Part shown: one piece after another, positions 50,225 to 59,968 of the stretch
How the letters are laid out: every line of letters starts with the position of its first letter
Numbering within the stretch: the first letter of the stretch is position 1
From: Methanosarcina flavescens
GTDB taxonomy: Archaea; Halobacteriota; Methanosarcinia; Methanosarcinales; Methanosarcinaceae
Length of the DNA stretch: 64,000 nucleotides
Assembly (NCBI RefSeq): GCF_001304615.2
Contig: NZ_CP032683.1
Location: 62,001 to 126,000, forward strand
Direction: 5' to 3'
Notes under the pieces: model-generated
Databases searched by the model: none
Told to the model about the DNA's origin: nothing
Seen by the model: only the letters and a program-made list of their open reading frames with translations
Translations under genes and position numbers: made by a program

Positions 50225-50431
50225 GATCAAAAACCATGCTTTAACTAAAACAGCGTGGTCGGCGTGGTCAAGCGGCGCAACACTTGGTGATAAACACAAA
50301 CTCTTCTTAAAAAGCTTGATCAAAACCGGCATAACGGCGTGATAAACCGGCTCAATGGTTTCGGTCGAGCCTTTTCGTAAAGAGTTGTGACGCAATGGTT
50401 TCATCTAACAGATCATGTCAGGTTTCCTTTA

Positions 50432-50584
50432 TCAGATTTCTTTAAATTTTTCTTTGGGAGCTCCGCATCTAGGGCATTTCCATGATTTTGGGAGGTTTTG
50501 AAAAGGTGTATCGGGAGCTATGGACTGTGAGGAATCCCCACGATGAGGATTGTAGAGATATCCGCAGTTGCTGCATCTGTACAT
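50432..50584 (-). CDS. Rubredoxin
   Basis: 50 residues. This small electron carrier binds one Fe through four Cys: CSNCGY at 4-9 and CPRCGA at 37-42. YNPHRGD, DTPFQNLPKSW and the length match rubredoxins. The ATG at 50584 is preceded by GGGTGG. It lies alone between glutamate dehydrogenase and the hairpin array. Usual roles are in oxygen or peroxide detoxification. Confidence 0.93.
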   Translation of the reverse strand: MYRCSNCGYLYNPHRGDSSQSIAPDTPFQNLPKSWKCPRCGAPKEKFKEI

Positions 50585-50706
50585 TCGAACCACCCTTTTT
50601 TGATGAATCACTGATAAACCTCTGTTAGCTTCAAAATTTTATGCTTCCGCTGTCCGTGTTAAAATCTCACTTAATTTATGACTATCTTTGTTAATATTTT
50701 TAGTTT

Positions 50707-51957
50707 TTATATCCAGCCCCTGAGCTGCATTGCTTCAACCACTCTGCCGACAGCAAGAGAATATGCAGCCTGCCGCATCGTGACATTGTTTTTTGATGCG
50801 AAGTTGTACACAGAATCATACGCTTCTTTCATCTTTCTCTCAAGGCGGCTCCTGACATCATCTTCTTCCCATTGCATGCCTGAATAGTTCTGCACCATCT
50901 CAAAGTATGAAACAATGACTCCACCTCCGTTACAGAGGATATCTGGGATGATGTGGACCCCTTTAGAATTGAGGATCGCTTCTCCTTCTACTGTAGTTGG
51001 GCCGTTAGCCATCTCGGCAAGAATCCTGGCTTTGACCTTTCCTGCGTTCTCTTTGGTTATAACATTCTCAAGCGAAGCCGGAATCAGGATCTCGACATCC
51101 AGCTCAAGCAATTCCTTATTGGTAAGGGTTTTTGCTCCCGGGTAGTTCAGTACCGAACCAGTTGAATGCTTATGCCCTGAAACATCTTCAGGATCAAGCC
51201 CGTCAGCTGAGAAGATCGCACCTTTGCTGTCGCTTACAGCCACAACTTTACAGCCGAACATCTTCTTTGCCAGGTAAGCGGCATGATACCCCACATTTCC
51301 GAACCCATGGACTGCAACCCTTGATGTCTTCAGGTTTATTCCAAATTTTTTTGCGGCTTCCCGGACTGTACATAAGCCGCCTCGTGCCGTGGCATCGTAT
51401 CTGCCTGCCGAACCTCCCAGGCTTGTTGGCTTGCCTGTAATGGCACCAAATACGTTCTTACCTGTGAGTTTTGAGTACTCGTCCATCATCCAGGCCATGA
51501 CTTGCGGATTTGTATAAACATCAGGGGCAGGGATATCCCTATCCGGACCTATTATCTGGTAAATTCCGCGGATATATGCCCTGCTCAGACGCTCGATTTC
51601 CCTGTGTGAGAGTTCTTTTGGGTTGCAAATAACCCCACCTTTTGCTCCTCCCAGAGGCAACTTATGAAGGGCGCATTTCCATGTCATAAGGGCTGCAAGG
51701 GCTCTTGTTGTTTCCATGGTATCCTCCGGATGAAAACGTACGCCTCCTTTCGTGGGACCCAGAGCCTCATTGTACTGTACCCGGAAACCTCTAAAAACCT
51801 TTATAGAACCGTCATCCATGTGGACTGGCAGGGAAACATAGAGTTCTCTCATAGGCATTTCCAGGAATGCTTCCATATCAGGCGTGAGCTTAAGGCCCTC
51901 TGCACATGTGCACAGATGCTGCTTAACATCTTCAAGGAGCTTGGAACGAGAACCCAC
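50707..51957 (-). CDS. gdhA: Glutamate dehydrogenase (Glu/Leu/Phe/Val family)
   Basis: 416 residues, the standard length. It converts 2-oxoglutarate and ammonia to glutamate, reversibly, in the cytoplasm. The catalytic region reads KCALHKLPLGGAKGGV, and the dinucleotide fold starts at VAVHGFGNVGYHAA. The GTG start has AGGGGA upstream. The coenzyme cannot be stated by eye. Confidence 0.95.
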   Translation of the reverse strand: MGSRSKLLEDVKQHLCTCAEGLKLTPDMEAFLEMPMRELYVSLPVHMDDGSIKVFRGFRVQYNEALGPTKGGVRFHPEDTMETTRALAALMTWKCALHKLPLGGAKGGVICNPKELSHREIERLSRAYIRGIYQIIGPDRDIPAPDVYTNPQVMAWMMDEYSKLTGKNVFGAITGKPTSLGGSAGRYDATARGGLCTVREAAKKFGINLKTSRVAVHGFGNVGYHAAYLAKKMFGCKVVAVSDSKGAIFSADGLDPEDVSGHKHSTGSVLNYPGAKTLTNKELLELDVEILIPASLENVITKENAGKVKARILAEMANGPTTVEGEAILNSKGVHIIPDILCNGGGVIVSYFEMVQNYSGMQWEEDDVRSRLERKMKEAYDSVYNFASKNNVTMRQAAYSLAVGRVVEAMQLRGWI

Positions 51958-52048
51958 AGTTTTCCCCTTTAAATAATGGGTCTCCAGAGGTTAAATATCT
52001 GCTGGAAGCCTGCTCATTACACTCACCGAATCCGTTAGAAAGCAGCAT

Positions 52049-53299
52049 TTAAAAAAGAGTTTTTAAAAACGTCCCAAAAGCTTTCATAAGTCTTAAGGAA
52101 TTTCCTGAAAACATTAGCTTTCTCATAAGGACAGAAGGATGATCCATATCGCCGTATTCGGTAATGGTGTTGAGTATAGAAGGGGTATTTAGCGAACTTA
52201 TAAGATCGTTTAATTGTCTGTCTTCCAGCTTTCCCATGTAGTCATGAATTTTCATGCCTATCTCAAGCTCTTTTCCAAGGGCTTTTCGCCAGAGTTCATC
52301 ATATTCTGAGAGCCGCCCTGCCGAAGTATCCCCCTCAAGCGCAGCCTTAGCTGCAACCTTTCCGGCGATTTTTGCTGCAAAAGCTCCGGTATAAATCCCG
52401 CCTCCTGAAGTCGGTTTAGTCTGCCCTGCTGCATCACCTGCAAGCAGAACCCCGTCCGTAACCATTTTTTCCGGGGGACCTATAGGGATTCCTCCGACTA
52501 CAAAATCAAGCATGTCTCCTGAGTATCTTGATTTCACGTGAGGATTGGAACTGAGGAATTTCTCAAGGTAAACGAGAGGAGAATTTTCTTCCTGACCATT
52601 TTTCCAGGCAAGTCCGGACTCAAGGGCAAGCCCGATTCTTGAAATTTTTTCGTCAACAGGTACGGTCCAGGCAAAAAAACCGGGAGCAGAAGAGCCAGGG
52701 AAAAGTTCCACAAAATCGATGTCGTCCGAAACGTATGAAGCTTCAATCTGGATTCCCGGAAGCACACGGGCAGATTTTTTAAGCCCTGCATAGCTGGCTA
52801 TCCGGCTTTTTACGCCGTCCGCCCCTATGACGACAGATGTGCATATCGTCTCTGGCTTTCCGTTCCTGAGTACTCTTAGTTTTACCTGAGAGCCTTCATT
52901 TCCTTCCTTACCGGTCTCCGGACTGGTTTTCTCAAGTCCCACAGCCCTTGTCCTGAGAGAAAGCTCTACGCCTTCTTCCACAGCCATCACTGTAAGGGCG
53001 CGGTCAAAGTTTTTCCGCGACACCACATATGCCCTTGTTTGCTTTCCATCGATCGGCAGGCACTGCCCGTCAGGAGCATGCACCATCGCCCCGCGTACGG
53101 AATTGAATACAAACTCGTCTGAAGGCTTGAGATCGCATTCTGCAACCGCTCTGGTGCTCAAAAGCCCGGTACAGCTAACGGGCGACCCTATGGAAGCATG
53201 TTCCTCGAGCAGTAGAACCTTTGCCCCGTTCAGGGCTGCATAGCGAGCTGCAGTGGATCCCACAGGCCCGGCTCCGACCACAACGACATCATAATTCAT
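52049..53299 (-). CDS. Geranylgeranyl reductase family flavoprotein
   Basis: 416 residues. An N-terminal FAD site (YDVVVVGAGPVGSTAARYAALNGAKVLLLEE), the family motif PVSCTGLLS, the central VVIGADGVKS and GVLLAGDAAGQTKPTSGGGIYTG are clear. Such enzymes saturate the isoprenoid chains of archaeal ether lipids or of respiratory quinone-like carriers; which one is not decided. The ATG has AAGGTAA upstream. Confidence 0.93.
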   Translation of the reverse strand: MNYDVVVVGAGPVGSTAARYAALNGAKVLLLEEHASIGSPVSCTGLLSTRAVAECDLKPSDEFVFNSVRGAMVHAPDGQCLPIDGKQTRAYVVSRKNFDRALTVMAVEEGVELSLRTRAVGLEKTSPETGKEGNEGSQVKLRVLRNGKPETICTSVVIGADGVKSRIASYAGLKKSARVLPGIQIEASYVSDDIDFVELFPGSSAPGFFAWTVPVDEKISRIGLALESGLAWKNGQEENSPLVYLEKFLSSNPHVKSRYSGDMLDFVVGGIPIGPPEKMVTDGVLLAGDAAGQTKPTSGGGIYTGAFAAKIAGKVAAKAALEGDTSAGRLSEYDELWRKALGKELEIGMKIHDYMGKLEDRQLNDLISSLNTPSILNTITEYGDMDHPSVLMRKLMFSGNSLRLMKAFGTFLKTLF

Positions 53300-53711
53300 A
53301 ACGTATTACCTTTGAGAGTAAGCCTTTGCCATAGCAGGAAGCTTAATATACTCATAATTCATAAGTATAATTAAAATTACTAATTTAATATATAGATAAA
53401 GTCATACATATACTGAAGAAGTAAATTTTACTGATAAGGATGATCTTTTAATAATCAGACTAGCCCTTTATCGTTTAGATAATGATTTTCGATGAGATTC
53501 TCCTTTATTAATCAGGTGATTCTTTATTGAGTTTTTAAGTTCGTCTGTCTTTTGCCCTCTATACCGCAACATGCTCCAGGCGAAATTTTAGATTATAGAG
53601 TTTTTCAACTTCACAATTTTAATATATTGATAAACGCATTCCTTGTGAAACTGAACCATAAACTGAAATCAAATATTTAACGATTTCCTCAAACCAATAA
53701 CCAGGGTATCC
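53300..53711. promoter_or_regulatory. Divergent promoter region
   Basis: About 410 AT-rich bases between divergent genes, with no credible ORF. Confidence 0.4.
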
Positions 53712-56153
53712 ATGCAGCAGAAAAAAGAAAAATTCCAGGCTTCGGGTTCACTGAAACAAGAGAGAAATAATCAGGACAGAAAAGGTTTCCAGGTTTCAGA
53801 TAATAAAACATCTCGAAATCCAGATAATAAAGCCTCTCGAAATCCAGATAATAAAGCCTCTCGAAATCCAGATAATAAAGCCTCTCGAAATCCAGATAAT
53901 AAAGCCTCTCGAAATCCAGAGAATAAAGCCTCTCGAAATCCAGATAATAAAGCCTCTCGAAATCCAGAGAATAAAGCCTCTCGAAATTCAGAGAATAAAG
54001 CCTCTCGAAGTCCTGATAAAAAGAGTTCTCATACCCCGAGGGACAAAACAGAAAACAGATCAACAGGTTTTAGAAGAGGACCTTCGGAGGGAAAGCAGGC
54101 TTTCAGCAAGAGCCGTGGCTCTGAGAAAAGTCCGGATATAGTTAACCAGAAAAAAAGCTCCCATCGTTTCGAGTATGAAGACGATCAGATCTTCTGGTGT
54201 AAAAAATGTAACCTACCCCTGATAGGTGAGGAATGTGGAAGATGTGGAGGTAGGGGAGAAAACCTTCAGCTCTCGCAGCCTGCAGATGTCCGTTTTTGTT
54301 CTCCTTATGAGAGGGAAGTTCTGGATAGGGAGCTTTATTCAGCCTTTGGCTGCAATCCCCTGGGGAAGAGGCTAATTCTCCTTAACAAGATCCCTGGTAA
54401 AGATAAAACCGATGAAGTGCTCGTAGATGGCTTTGTGTTCGGAATTCTCAGGTTTGACCTCTCGAAAATGGATTACAGCTTTGAACCTACCCTGCAGGGA
54501 GCAAAAATTCTCCTTAAACATGCTGAAGGCAGGAAAGTAGAACTTAAGAAAACAAACAGGCATCTTAATGGAAAAAGCATATCCTCGGAATCTATTGAAG
54601 CCTTTGACATCAATATAAAAGCAGGGGACTTCGTCCTTATTACCGCAGGCAGCCTGACAGGATACGGGGTTTCTTTAATCGATGGAGATGACTTTCCGAA
54701 CTTCATAGTCCTGCCTGAAACCGAGAACAGGAATAAACTGGAATCTTCAACTGAAGCCAGAGCAAAAATTCTCAGGATAAGGAAGATTGACGGCAGTGAA
54801 ACTATGCTTCATCCTGAAACCCCGGATCTGGGTGCATGCATAGAAGCCAATAAGAAGCACCTCCAGGTGCTTGGAAAAAATGCGATCAACACTATCCGCG
54901 GGATTATTTCCAGGAAAGAATACCGAAACCTGCCGATCTATGTATCTTTCAGCGGCGGAAAAGACAGCCTTGTAGCACTTGATCTAGCTCGTGCATCCCT
55001 CAAGCAGAGGAAACTTAAAGCTTTCTTCCTGAACACAGGTATTGAATTTCCGGAAACAGTCGAATTTGTGCGAAGTTTTTGCCGGGAAAAAGGGATTCCT
55101 CTAAATGAAGCAAACGCGGATTCCGCTTTCTGGGATCAGGTAGGAAAATTCGGGCCACCTGCAAAAGACTTCCGCTGGTGTTGCAAGGTCTGCAAACTGG
55201 CATCAGCAGGCGACATTGATACAGGGAAAGAGAAATCCTCTCTAAAAAGCTCTGGTGATGTGACTTATCTGACAATTGACGGTAAGCGGAAACACGAATC
55301 TTTCTCAAGGGCAAGGATTACAGCAAGCGAGACCAATCCCTTTGTCCCTGCCCAGCTCAATATTTTCCCTATCAGGGACTGGAAGACAATTGAGGTCTGG
55401 CTCTATATCCACTGGAGAGGGCTTTCCTACAATCCTCTCTATGACCTCGGCTTCGAAAGAGTAGGCTGCTGGCTCTGTCCGTCTGCTCTTGCTGCGGAAT
55501 ATGCCAGGGTAAAAGATCTGCACCCTGAAATGTACGCAAGGTGGAACGCTTTCCTGTTGAAATGGGCTAAAGAACGGGGACTTTCGGAAAAGTTCGTAGA
55601 ACATGGATTCTGGCGCTGGAAAGAACTGCCTCCTAAAATGCTCAGGCTGGCTGAAGAGCTCGGAATCTCAGTCCTTCCCGGAGAAAACACCGAAAACTTT
55701 GAAATTGAAGTCGTGGGAGGAATTTCTCCCTGTCGTGCAGGCGGCTTTTCAATAGAAGCAGGAGTAAAAGGCATAAGGGAAAAAGAAGCTGCAGGTTTCG
55801 TCAACGTGCTTGGGAATACGGTTTATGCCGAAGACCTGGGGATGCTGCTTATTAAAACCAGAACCGGAACTGTAAAGTTTTTTTCGAATGGAAACCTGCT
55901 TGCAAGTTCGGAAACAAAGGAAAAGGCGGTTTCGCTTTTTAAGGAAACTGCAAGACAGTTTGTAAGGCTTTCCCGCTGTACTGGCTGCGGAATCTGTGTA
56001 AAAGCATGTTCAGTCGGAGCAGTGTCTCTCGAAGGAAAAATCCCACACATAAGCGAAGCCTGTATCAGGTGCGGAAAATGTACGGAATCCTGTGTGGTTA
56101 CCCGATACTTTGATAAACTCGTACCTGACCTGGATCAAAGGTTAAAGGTATGA
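53712..56153 (+). CDS. PAPS-reductase-family protein with N-terminal repeats, PUA and ferredoxin domains
   Basis: 813 residues. Order: basic N-terminus; about 9 copies of an 8-residue repeat (NPDNKASR) near 30-105; zinc-ribbon-like CKKCNLPLIGEECGRCGG near 160; a PUA-like domain near 235-340; then a PP-loop domain with SFSGGKDS at about 411-418, WCCKVCKLA and VGCWLCPSA. It ends with CTGCGICVKACSVGAVSL and CIRCGKCTESC, a two-cluster ferredoxin module. The core is of the PAPS reductase class and acts on sulfur, but the PUA and ribbon suggest an RNA or sulfur-transfer role rather than plain sulfate reduction. Its 3' end has a decayed copy at 58318-58385. Confidence 0.88.
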   Translation: MQQKKEKFQASGSLKQERNNQDRKGFQVSDNKTSRNPDNKASRNPDNKASRNPDNKASRNPDNKASRNPENKASRNPDNKASRNPENKASRNSENKASRSPDKKSSHTPRDKTENRSTGFRRGPSEGKQAFSKSRGSEKSPDIVNQKKSSHRFEYEDDQIFWCKKCNLPLIGEECGRCGGRGENLQLSQPADVRFCSPYEREVLDRELYSAFGCNPLGKRLILLNKIPGKDKTDEVLVDGFVFGILRFDLSKMDYSFEPTLQGAKILLKHAEGRKVELKKTNRHLNGKSISSESIEAFDINIKAGDFVLITAGSLTGYGVSLIDGDDFPNFIVLPETENRNKLESSTEARAKILRIRKIDGSETMLHPETPDLGACIEANKKHLQVLGKNAINTIRGIISRKEYRNLPIYVSFSGGKDSLVALDLARASLKQRKLKAFFLNTGIEFPETVEFVRSFCREKGIPLNEANADSAFWDQVGKFGPPAKDFRWCCKVCKLASAGDIDTGKEKSSLKSSGDVTYLTIDGKRKHESFSRARITASETNPFVPAQLNIFPIRDWKTIEVWLYIHWRGLSYNPLYDLGFERVGCWLCPSALAAEYARVKDLHPEMYARWNAFLLKWAKERGLSEKFVEHGFWRWKELPPKMLRLAEELGISVLPGENTENFEIEVVGGISPCRAGGFSIEAGVKGIREKEAAGFVNVLGNTVYAEDLGMLLIKTRTGTVKFFSNGNLLASSETKEKAVSLFKETARQFVRLSRCTGCGICVKACSVGAVSLEGKIPHISEACIRCGKCTESCVVTRYFDKLVPDLDQRLKV
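53810..54010. repeat. Tandem 24-bp repeats inside the PAPS-reductase-family gene
   Basis: The 24-base unit (AATCCAGATAATAAAGCCTC plus TCGA) occurs about eight times with one or two base changes, giving NPDNKASR or NPENKASR. The opposite strand is open too (LDFERLYY), a side effect of the 24-base period. Confidence 0.93.
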
Positions 56154-56356
56154 TTGATCAAAATTCTGGACATTGGCCATTAAATATTTTAGAAATTTCT
56201 GATTAAAAATTTCCTGATTTTCCTTATTATATTTATAGAATTTTGCACTTGATTATAAAATCAAGCAAGTTCAACTCTGATTGGTTTAGTGTTTTTAATT
56301 CGCCAACTCATCTTAGAATTTTTCCGTGGAAATTCTAACTGCTCTATCTAGCCACC

Positions 56357-57058
56357 CTATGATAGTGTATTATATAAGATACTCAGCGCAGGCATCAACA
56401 GAAAGACTCCCATTAGTTGTATGTTTGAGACTATCTCAAGCCAGAAAAATTGAATCATAAGCTCATCGATTAATCCTAGCCTCATCTTAACTGTCTGCAC
56501 AATTACTGGAATATCAACACAAAGAAGTTGTAACAAAGCAATTAGTTTCATCTCTTTTGTGATCTTTGCCCTGTCATAATCTATTGAAGGCAATAAGTAA
56601 ATAAGCAAACTGATCGGAAAAATGACATTATAGATTACGAGGCCGGGCAACTGGCTATACGGAAAACCCATATAGAATATTTTGTCAGTTATAGGGTAGA
56701 TTGCAGTTTCCGCTAGCCTCTGAATCGGAAGCAGCAAAGTATAAATCAAAGAGTCCGGATGAAATTCATAGAGCATAACTTCAGTATATCCGACCGCAGC
56801 TGACATGGTCTGATACGCGCCAGCAATTAATAAAGGTACACAGCACAAAACTTTTCTGACATCCTTCCTGTTCTGGACAATATTCTGTCCAATAGAGACT
56901 ATCGGTACGAAAAACAGAACAAACAATACTAGTGTCATCACCAGGGCGACTATGTCTAGACCAAAGATAATTCCTGACCCTATCGATATGCCCAATGTTA
57001 AAACAAAAACAGCAAGCCATATATGTTGTAAAACAAAAAGAAGAGCTTCTAAAGGCAT
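56357..57058 (-). CDS. Multi-pass membrane protein, uncharacterised, with IS inserted at its start
   Basis: 233 residues with about six hydrophobic helices (for example FVLTLGISIGSGIIFGLDIVALVMTLVLFVLFFV). I do not recognise the family. The ATG (57058-57056) overlaps the left target duplication of the IS5-like element by two bases, so the element cut the gene off from its own promoter, and any earlier N-terminus is lost. Before insertion the sequence would have read on from 58081 (reverse strand), where no ribosome site is visible. Expression now would need a promoter in the element. Confidence 0.65.
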   Translation of the reverse strand: MPLEALLFVLQHIWLAVFVLTLGISIGSGIIFGLDIVALVMTLVLFVLFFVPIVSIGQNIVQNRKDVRKVLCCVPLLIAGAYQTMSAAVGYTEVMLYEFHPDSLIYTLLLPIQRLAETAIYPITDKIFYMGFPYSQLPGLVIYNVIFPISLLIYLLPSIDYDRAKITKEMKLIALLQLLCVDIPVIVQTVKMRLGLIDELMIQFFWLEIVSNIQLMGVFLLMPALSILYNTLS

Positions 57059-57064
57059 TATATT

Positions 57065-58072
57065 GGCTCTGTAGAAATCCTCTAAATTCTGTTTTTACCC
57101 AAAAATTATAAAAATAAAATTGTAAAAATGCTCCTTAATTTTTTTGTCCCCACAAAAAACAAAGGAGCAATTGCTATTGTCATCAAATAAGTATATTAAA
57201 TTTATTGATCTCAGTCTTAAAACGGTTCAGTCTTCCAGACTGAACCTTTACTCCTGCAAATATTCCAAACGTGTTTATACTCAACATCAGCTTCTTGTTC
57301 TTGTTTTATTGAAGGAGTATATAAGTACAGACTACCGTGACTTTGTAGAACTTGTTGACCTCATGAACAATATAAAGGAAAAACTTGACCTTGATAAGGT
57401 TCCTCATTACACTACTCTTCAAAAGTTTGTGTCCAGAATTCCCTCTTCATTGTTTAACCTAATTTTGTCAAAAACTCTAAAACTATTTTACTCACATGGA
57501 GAAAAAGTTCTCATTACGGCAATTGATGCAACAGGATTTACGAGTTCTTATGCAAGTCATTATTATTCTAAGAGAACAGGGAAGCTCCGAAGGAGCTTCC
57601 TTAAAACTTCAATATCAGTAGACACTATTAAAAAAGTAATATTAGGATGGAAAATTAGCCAAAAAACAGATCATGATGTCAAGCATGCAAAGACTCTGAT
57701 AAGACAATCAAACAAGTCAAGAAAGTCTCAATGTTATGTGATGGATAAAGGATATGATTCCGAAGAAATTCATACTCTAATAAGAGAAGAGATAAAAGCA
57801 GATTCAATAGTACCTTTGAGAGAAAGAAAAAGAAAGAGAATAAACGGAAAATATAGAAAACAATTAAACAAAGACTTTGATAAGATCAAATACAATAGAA
57901 GGAATATAGTAGAGACAATAATATCTGTTGTAAAAAGAAAATTTGGAGAAACATTAAGAGCAAGAAAGGTTAGAAATCAAGTAAAAGAAGTAAAAGTTAA
58001 ACTAATAGTCTATAATATAAACAAAAAAGTAATACAATTATTATGGATTAAATTAAGGATTTCTACAGAGCC
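57065..58072 (+). mobile_element. IS5-like (8-bp duplication) insertion sequence, 1008 bp
   Basis: Perfect 17-bp terminal inverted repeats (GGCTCTGTAGAAATCCT at 57065) and a perfect 8-bp target duplication ATTATATT at 57057-57064 and 58073-58080. An 8-bp duplication fits the ISH1-like group of IS5. It carries a single complete transposase gene. Confidence 0.95.
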
Positions 58073-58085
58073 ATTATATTCTTAA
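57177..58085 (+). CDS. IS5-like DDE transposase
   Basis: About 302 residues from TTG at 57177, chosen because AAAGGAG lies just upstream; an earlier TTG at 57144 gives 313. The DDE triad is likely [18 protein letters not shown] and [17 protein letters not shown]. The frame runs through the right inverted repeat and stops at 58083-58085, outside the element, so the last four residues come from the target DNA. The gene looks intact. Confidence 0.92.
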   Translation: MSSNKYIKFIDLSLKTVQSSRLNLYSCKYSKRVYTQHQLLVLVLLKEYISTDYRDFVELVDLMNNIKEKLDLDKVPHYTTLQKFVSRIPSSLFNLILSKTLKLFYSHGEKVLITAIDATGFTSSYASHYYSKRTGKLRRSFLKTSISVDTIKKVILGWKISQKTDHDVKHAKTLIRQSNKSRKSQCYVMDKGYDSEEIHTLIREEIKADSIVPLRERKRKRINGKYRKQLNKDFDKIKYNRRNIVETIISVVKRKFGETLRARKVRNQVKEVKVKLIVYNINKKVIQLLWIKLRISTEPLYS

Positions 58086-58317
58086 TTTTTAAGATGACTC
58101 GGCTAATAAAATTCATATGCATTACCGTTTTCTTTTGCTTTAAAGTAGTATAGAATAGAGTATACTTATTATAGATATTTTGTGAGTTAATACTGAGGAA
58201 TGAAGGTTTAAAGTATTAACTATTGAAAAAAATATTATATAGTAAACCATCTATCAATTACCCATGTGGGTAGAAGTGGGCTCTTGCAGGCATCTTTATC
58301 TGCAGGATAGTTACCCT

Positions 58318-58385
58318 GAATCTGTGTGGTGACCCGATGCTTTGACAAACTCGTACCTGACCTGAACCAGAAGTTAAAGGTATGG
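58318..58385 (+). pseudogene. Decayed 3' end of the PAPS-reductase-family gene
   Basis: Aligns to 56086-56154, the last 22 codons and stop of the intact gene, with one deletion and about 85% identity. Encoded CVVTRCFDKLVPDLNQKLKV is still readable, but the stop TGA has become TGG. Weaker similarity extends about 30 bases further 5'. Confidence 0.82.
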
Positions 58386-58576
58386 AAAATCAAAAGTTCG
58401 GATTTTCCATTGCTATGATATTTTTAAATAGTTTCTAATTATATTTAGATATTGCATTTTCGAATTAGCCTAAATATTTATATTTTTATTACTTATGATA
58501 TATATTAGACATAATTCTGCTAGTTAAATTTAAATTTGCTAACCTGTTATTATTTATCTATATAAGGAATTGAAGA

Positions 58577-59683
58577 ATGAAATTCAATCAAACCCCTGAC
58601 GGAGTAAGCCAGTTAATCGCTAGTAAGTGGAAAATCGGAGCAGCCCTGGCGGTAGCCCTGCTTCTATACTTCGCTTTTCTAATCCTGCTGCCCCTTGCAG
58701 ACGGAATTGTACTGGGCATAGTCTTTGCTTACATTGCCAGGCCTATCCAGATAAAATTCAGAAAGTATAGAAAAATCGGGGCTCTCATAGCCAGCCTGTG
58801 CATATTCATTCCTATAGTATTCATTGTTGGGGCAGGCATTGTTGAGATTCTTAACCAGATCTCCTGGGTTATTGAGCATCAGACAGCAGTTGCGGCAGCA
58901 ATTCTAAATTTTGTAAATTCCCTGAATATTCCCAGAGATATATTGGTAAGAATTAATACTGCTATCTGGGATCTCTTTACCTCGCTGCTCCCTGCGGTGG
59001 GCAGCATAGGGCTTCTTTCATATGCACAGAGTATCGGACTTTTTGTCATCAATTTTATAATTTCGATCATCTTCTGCTATTTTATACTTGCAGACGGAGA
59101 CCGGCTTTACTGCGCTTTTCTTGGCGTGATACCGCAAGAATACAAGGAAATAGTAAACCGTTACGCAGGTCATCTCGATATGATCCTTAAAGGAATTTTC
59201 GTTGGCAATGCTTACTCTGCTCTGATAGTAAGTGTGACCTCGGTTCTTGTTTTCTACGCATTTGGGTTTTCCCATGTACTGGCCCTTGCAACCCTGGTCT
59301 TCATAGCTTCGATAATTCCTCTTTTTGCCGGATACATGGTACTTATACCTCTTGCTTTAATGCGGTACCTGGAGCTCGGGTTTGAGAGTGCAGCGTTTTT
59401 CTTTTTAGTCTCTTCCATCATAATCTACGGCCCTCCGGAACTGATTCTAAGACCTTACCTGACCAGCCTGAAATCGCGGATTCATCCTATGCTGCTCATG
59501 CTTGCTTTCCTTGGCGGAGCTTTTGTCGGAGGAATTGCTGGCTTTTTTGCAGCTCCTATTCTTCTGGGAGCTCTGGTTGCAGCTTACAGGGTTTATCAGG
59601 AGCAAATCCATCCCGAACTTGTAGAGGCTAACCTCGACGTTAAAAACGTTGGATACCATTGCAGTGCTGGCTCAGAGAAGTAA
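58577..59683 (+). CDS. AI-2E family transporter (UPF0118)
   Basis: 368 residues with about 7-8 membrane helices in the family layout: two near the N-terminus, a soluble middle part (about 85-140), then the rest. Family-like stretches are LPLADGIVLGIVFAYIARPI and the C-terminal PPELILRPYLTSLKSRIHPMLLMLAFLGG. The substrate is unknown; some members move small molecules or sodium and protons. ATG start. Confidence 0.9.
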   Translation: MKFNQTPDGVSQLIASKWKIGAALAVALLLYFAFLILLPLADGIVLGIVFAYIARPIQIKFRKYRKIGALIASLCIFIPIVFIVGAGIVEILNQISWVIEHQTAVAAAILNFVNSLNIPRDILVRINTAIWDLFTSLLPAVGSIGLLSYAQSIGLFVINFIISIIFCYFILADGDRLYCAFLGVIPQEYKEIVNRYAGHLDMILKGIFVGNAYSALIVSVTSVLVFYAFGFSHVLALATLVFIASIIPLFAGYMVLIPLALMRYLELGFESAAFFFLVSSIIIYGPPELILRPYLTSLKSRIHPMLLMLAFLGGAFVGGIAGFFAAPILLGALVAAYRVYQEQIHPELVEANLDVKNVGYHCSAGSEK

Positions 59684-59968
59684 CTTCCAGAAAATCAGGC
59701 TATATAAGTAATCCGAAGAAGGTCTGAGACATAAAAGTCTGTACGATATGAAAATATCAATCGAAAGGGATTGTTTTATATCGTTGAAGGATATTAGGAC
59801 TGTCATATATTCTTCTTTACTCCATTTAATCGAGCTCTACTGACGGGTACATACTGCAAACCGTCTTGAATAAATTAATTGTTTGATTCAAAACCGAAGC
59901 AGTCCGGTACAGAATTCCAGACCGAAGTTAATTCGGGATAAAATCCCATTGTGAAAACAGGTGATAGA

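Noticed and set aside
53810-54010. CRISPR-like array
   Set aside because: The repeats are directly adjacent without unique spacers and lie in frame inside a gene.
53689-54063. Minus-strand repeat protein (LDFERLYY repeats)
   Set aside because: Opposite strand of the 24-bp repeats; a period divisible by three keeps all frames open.
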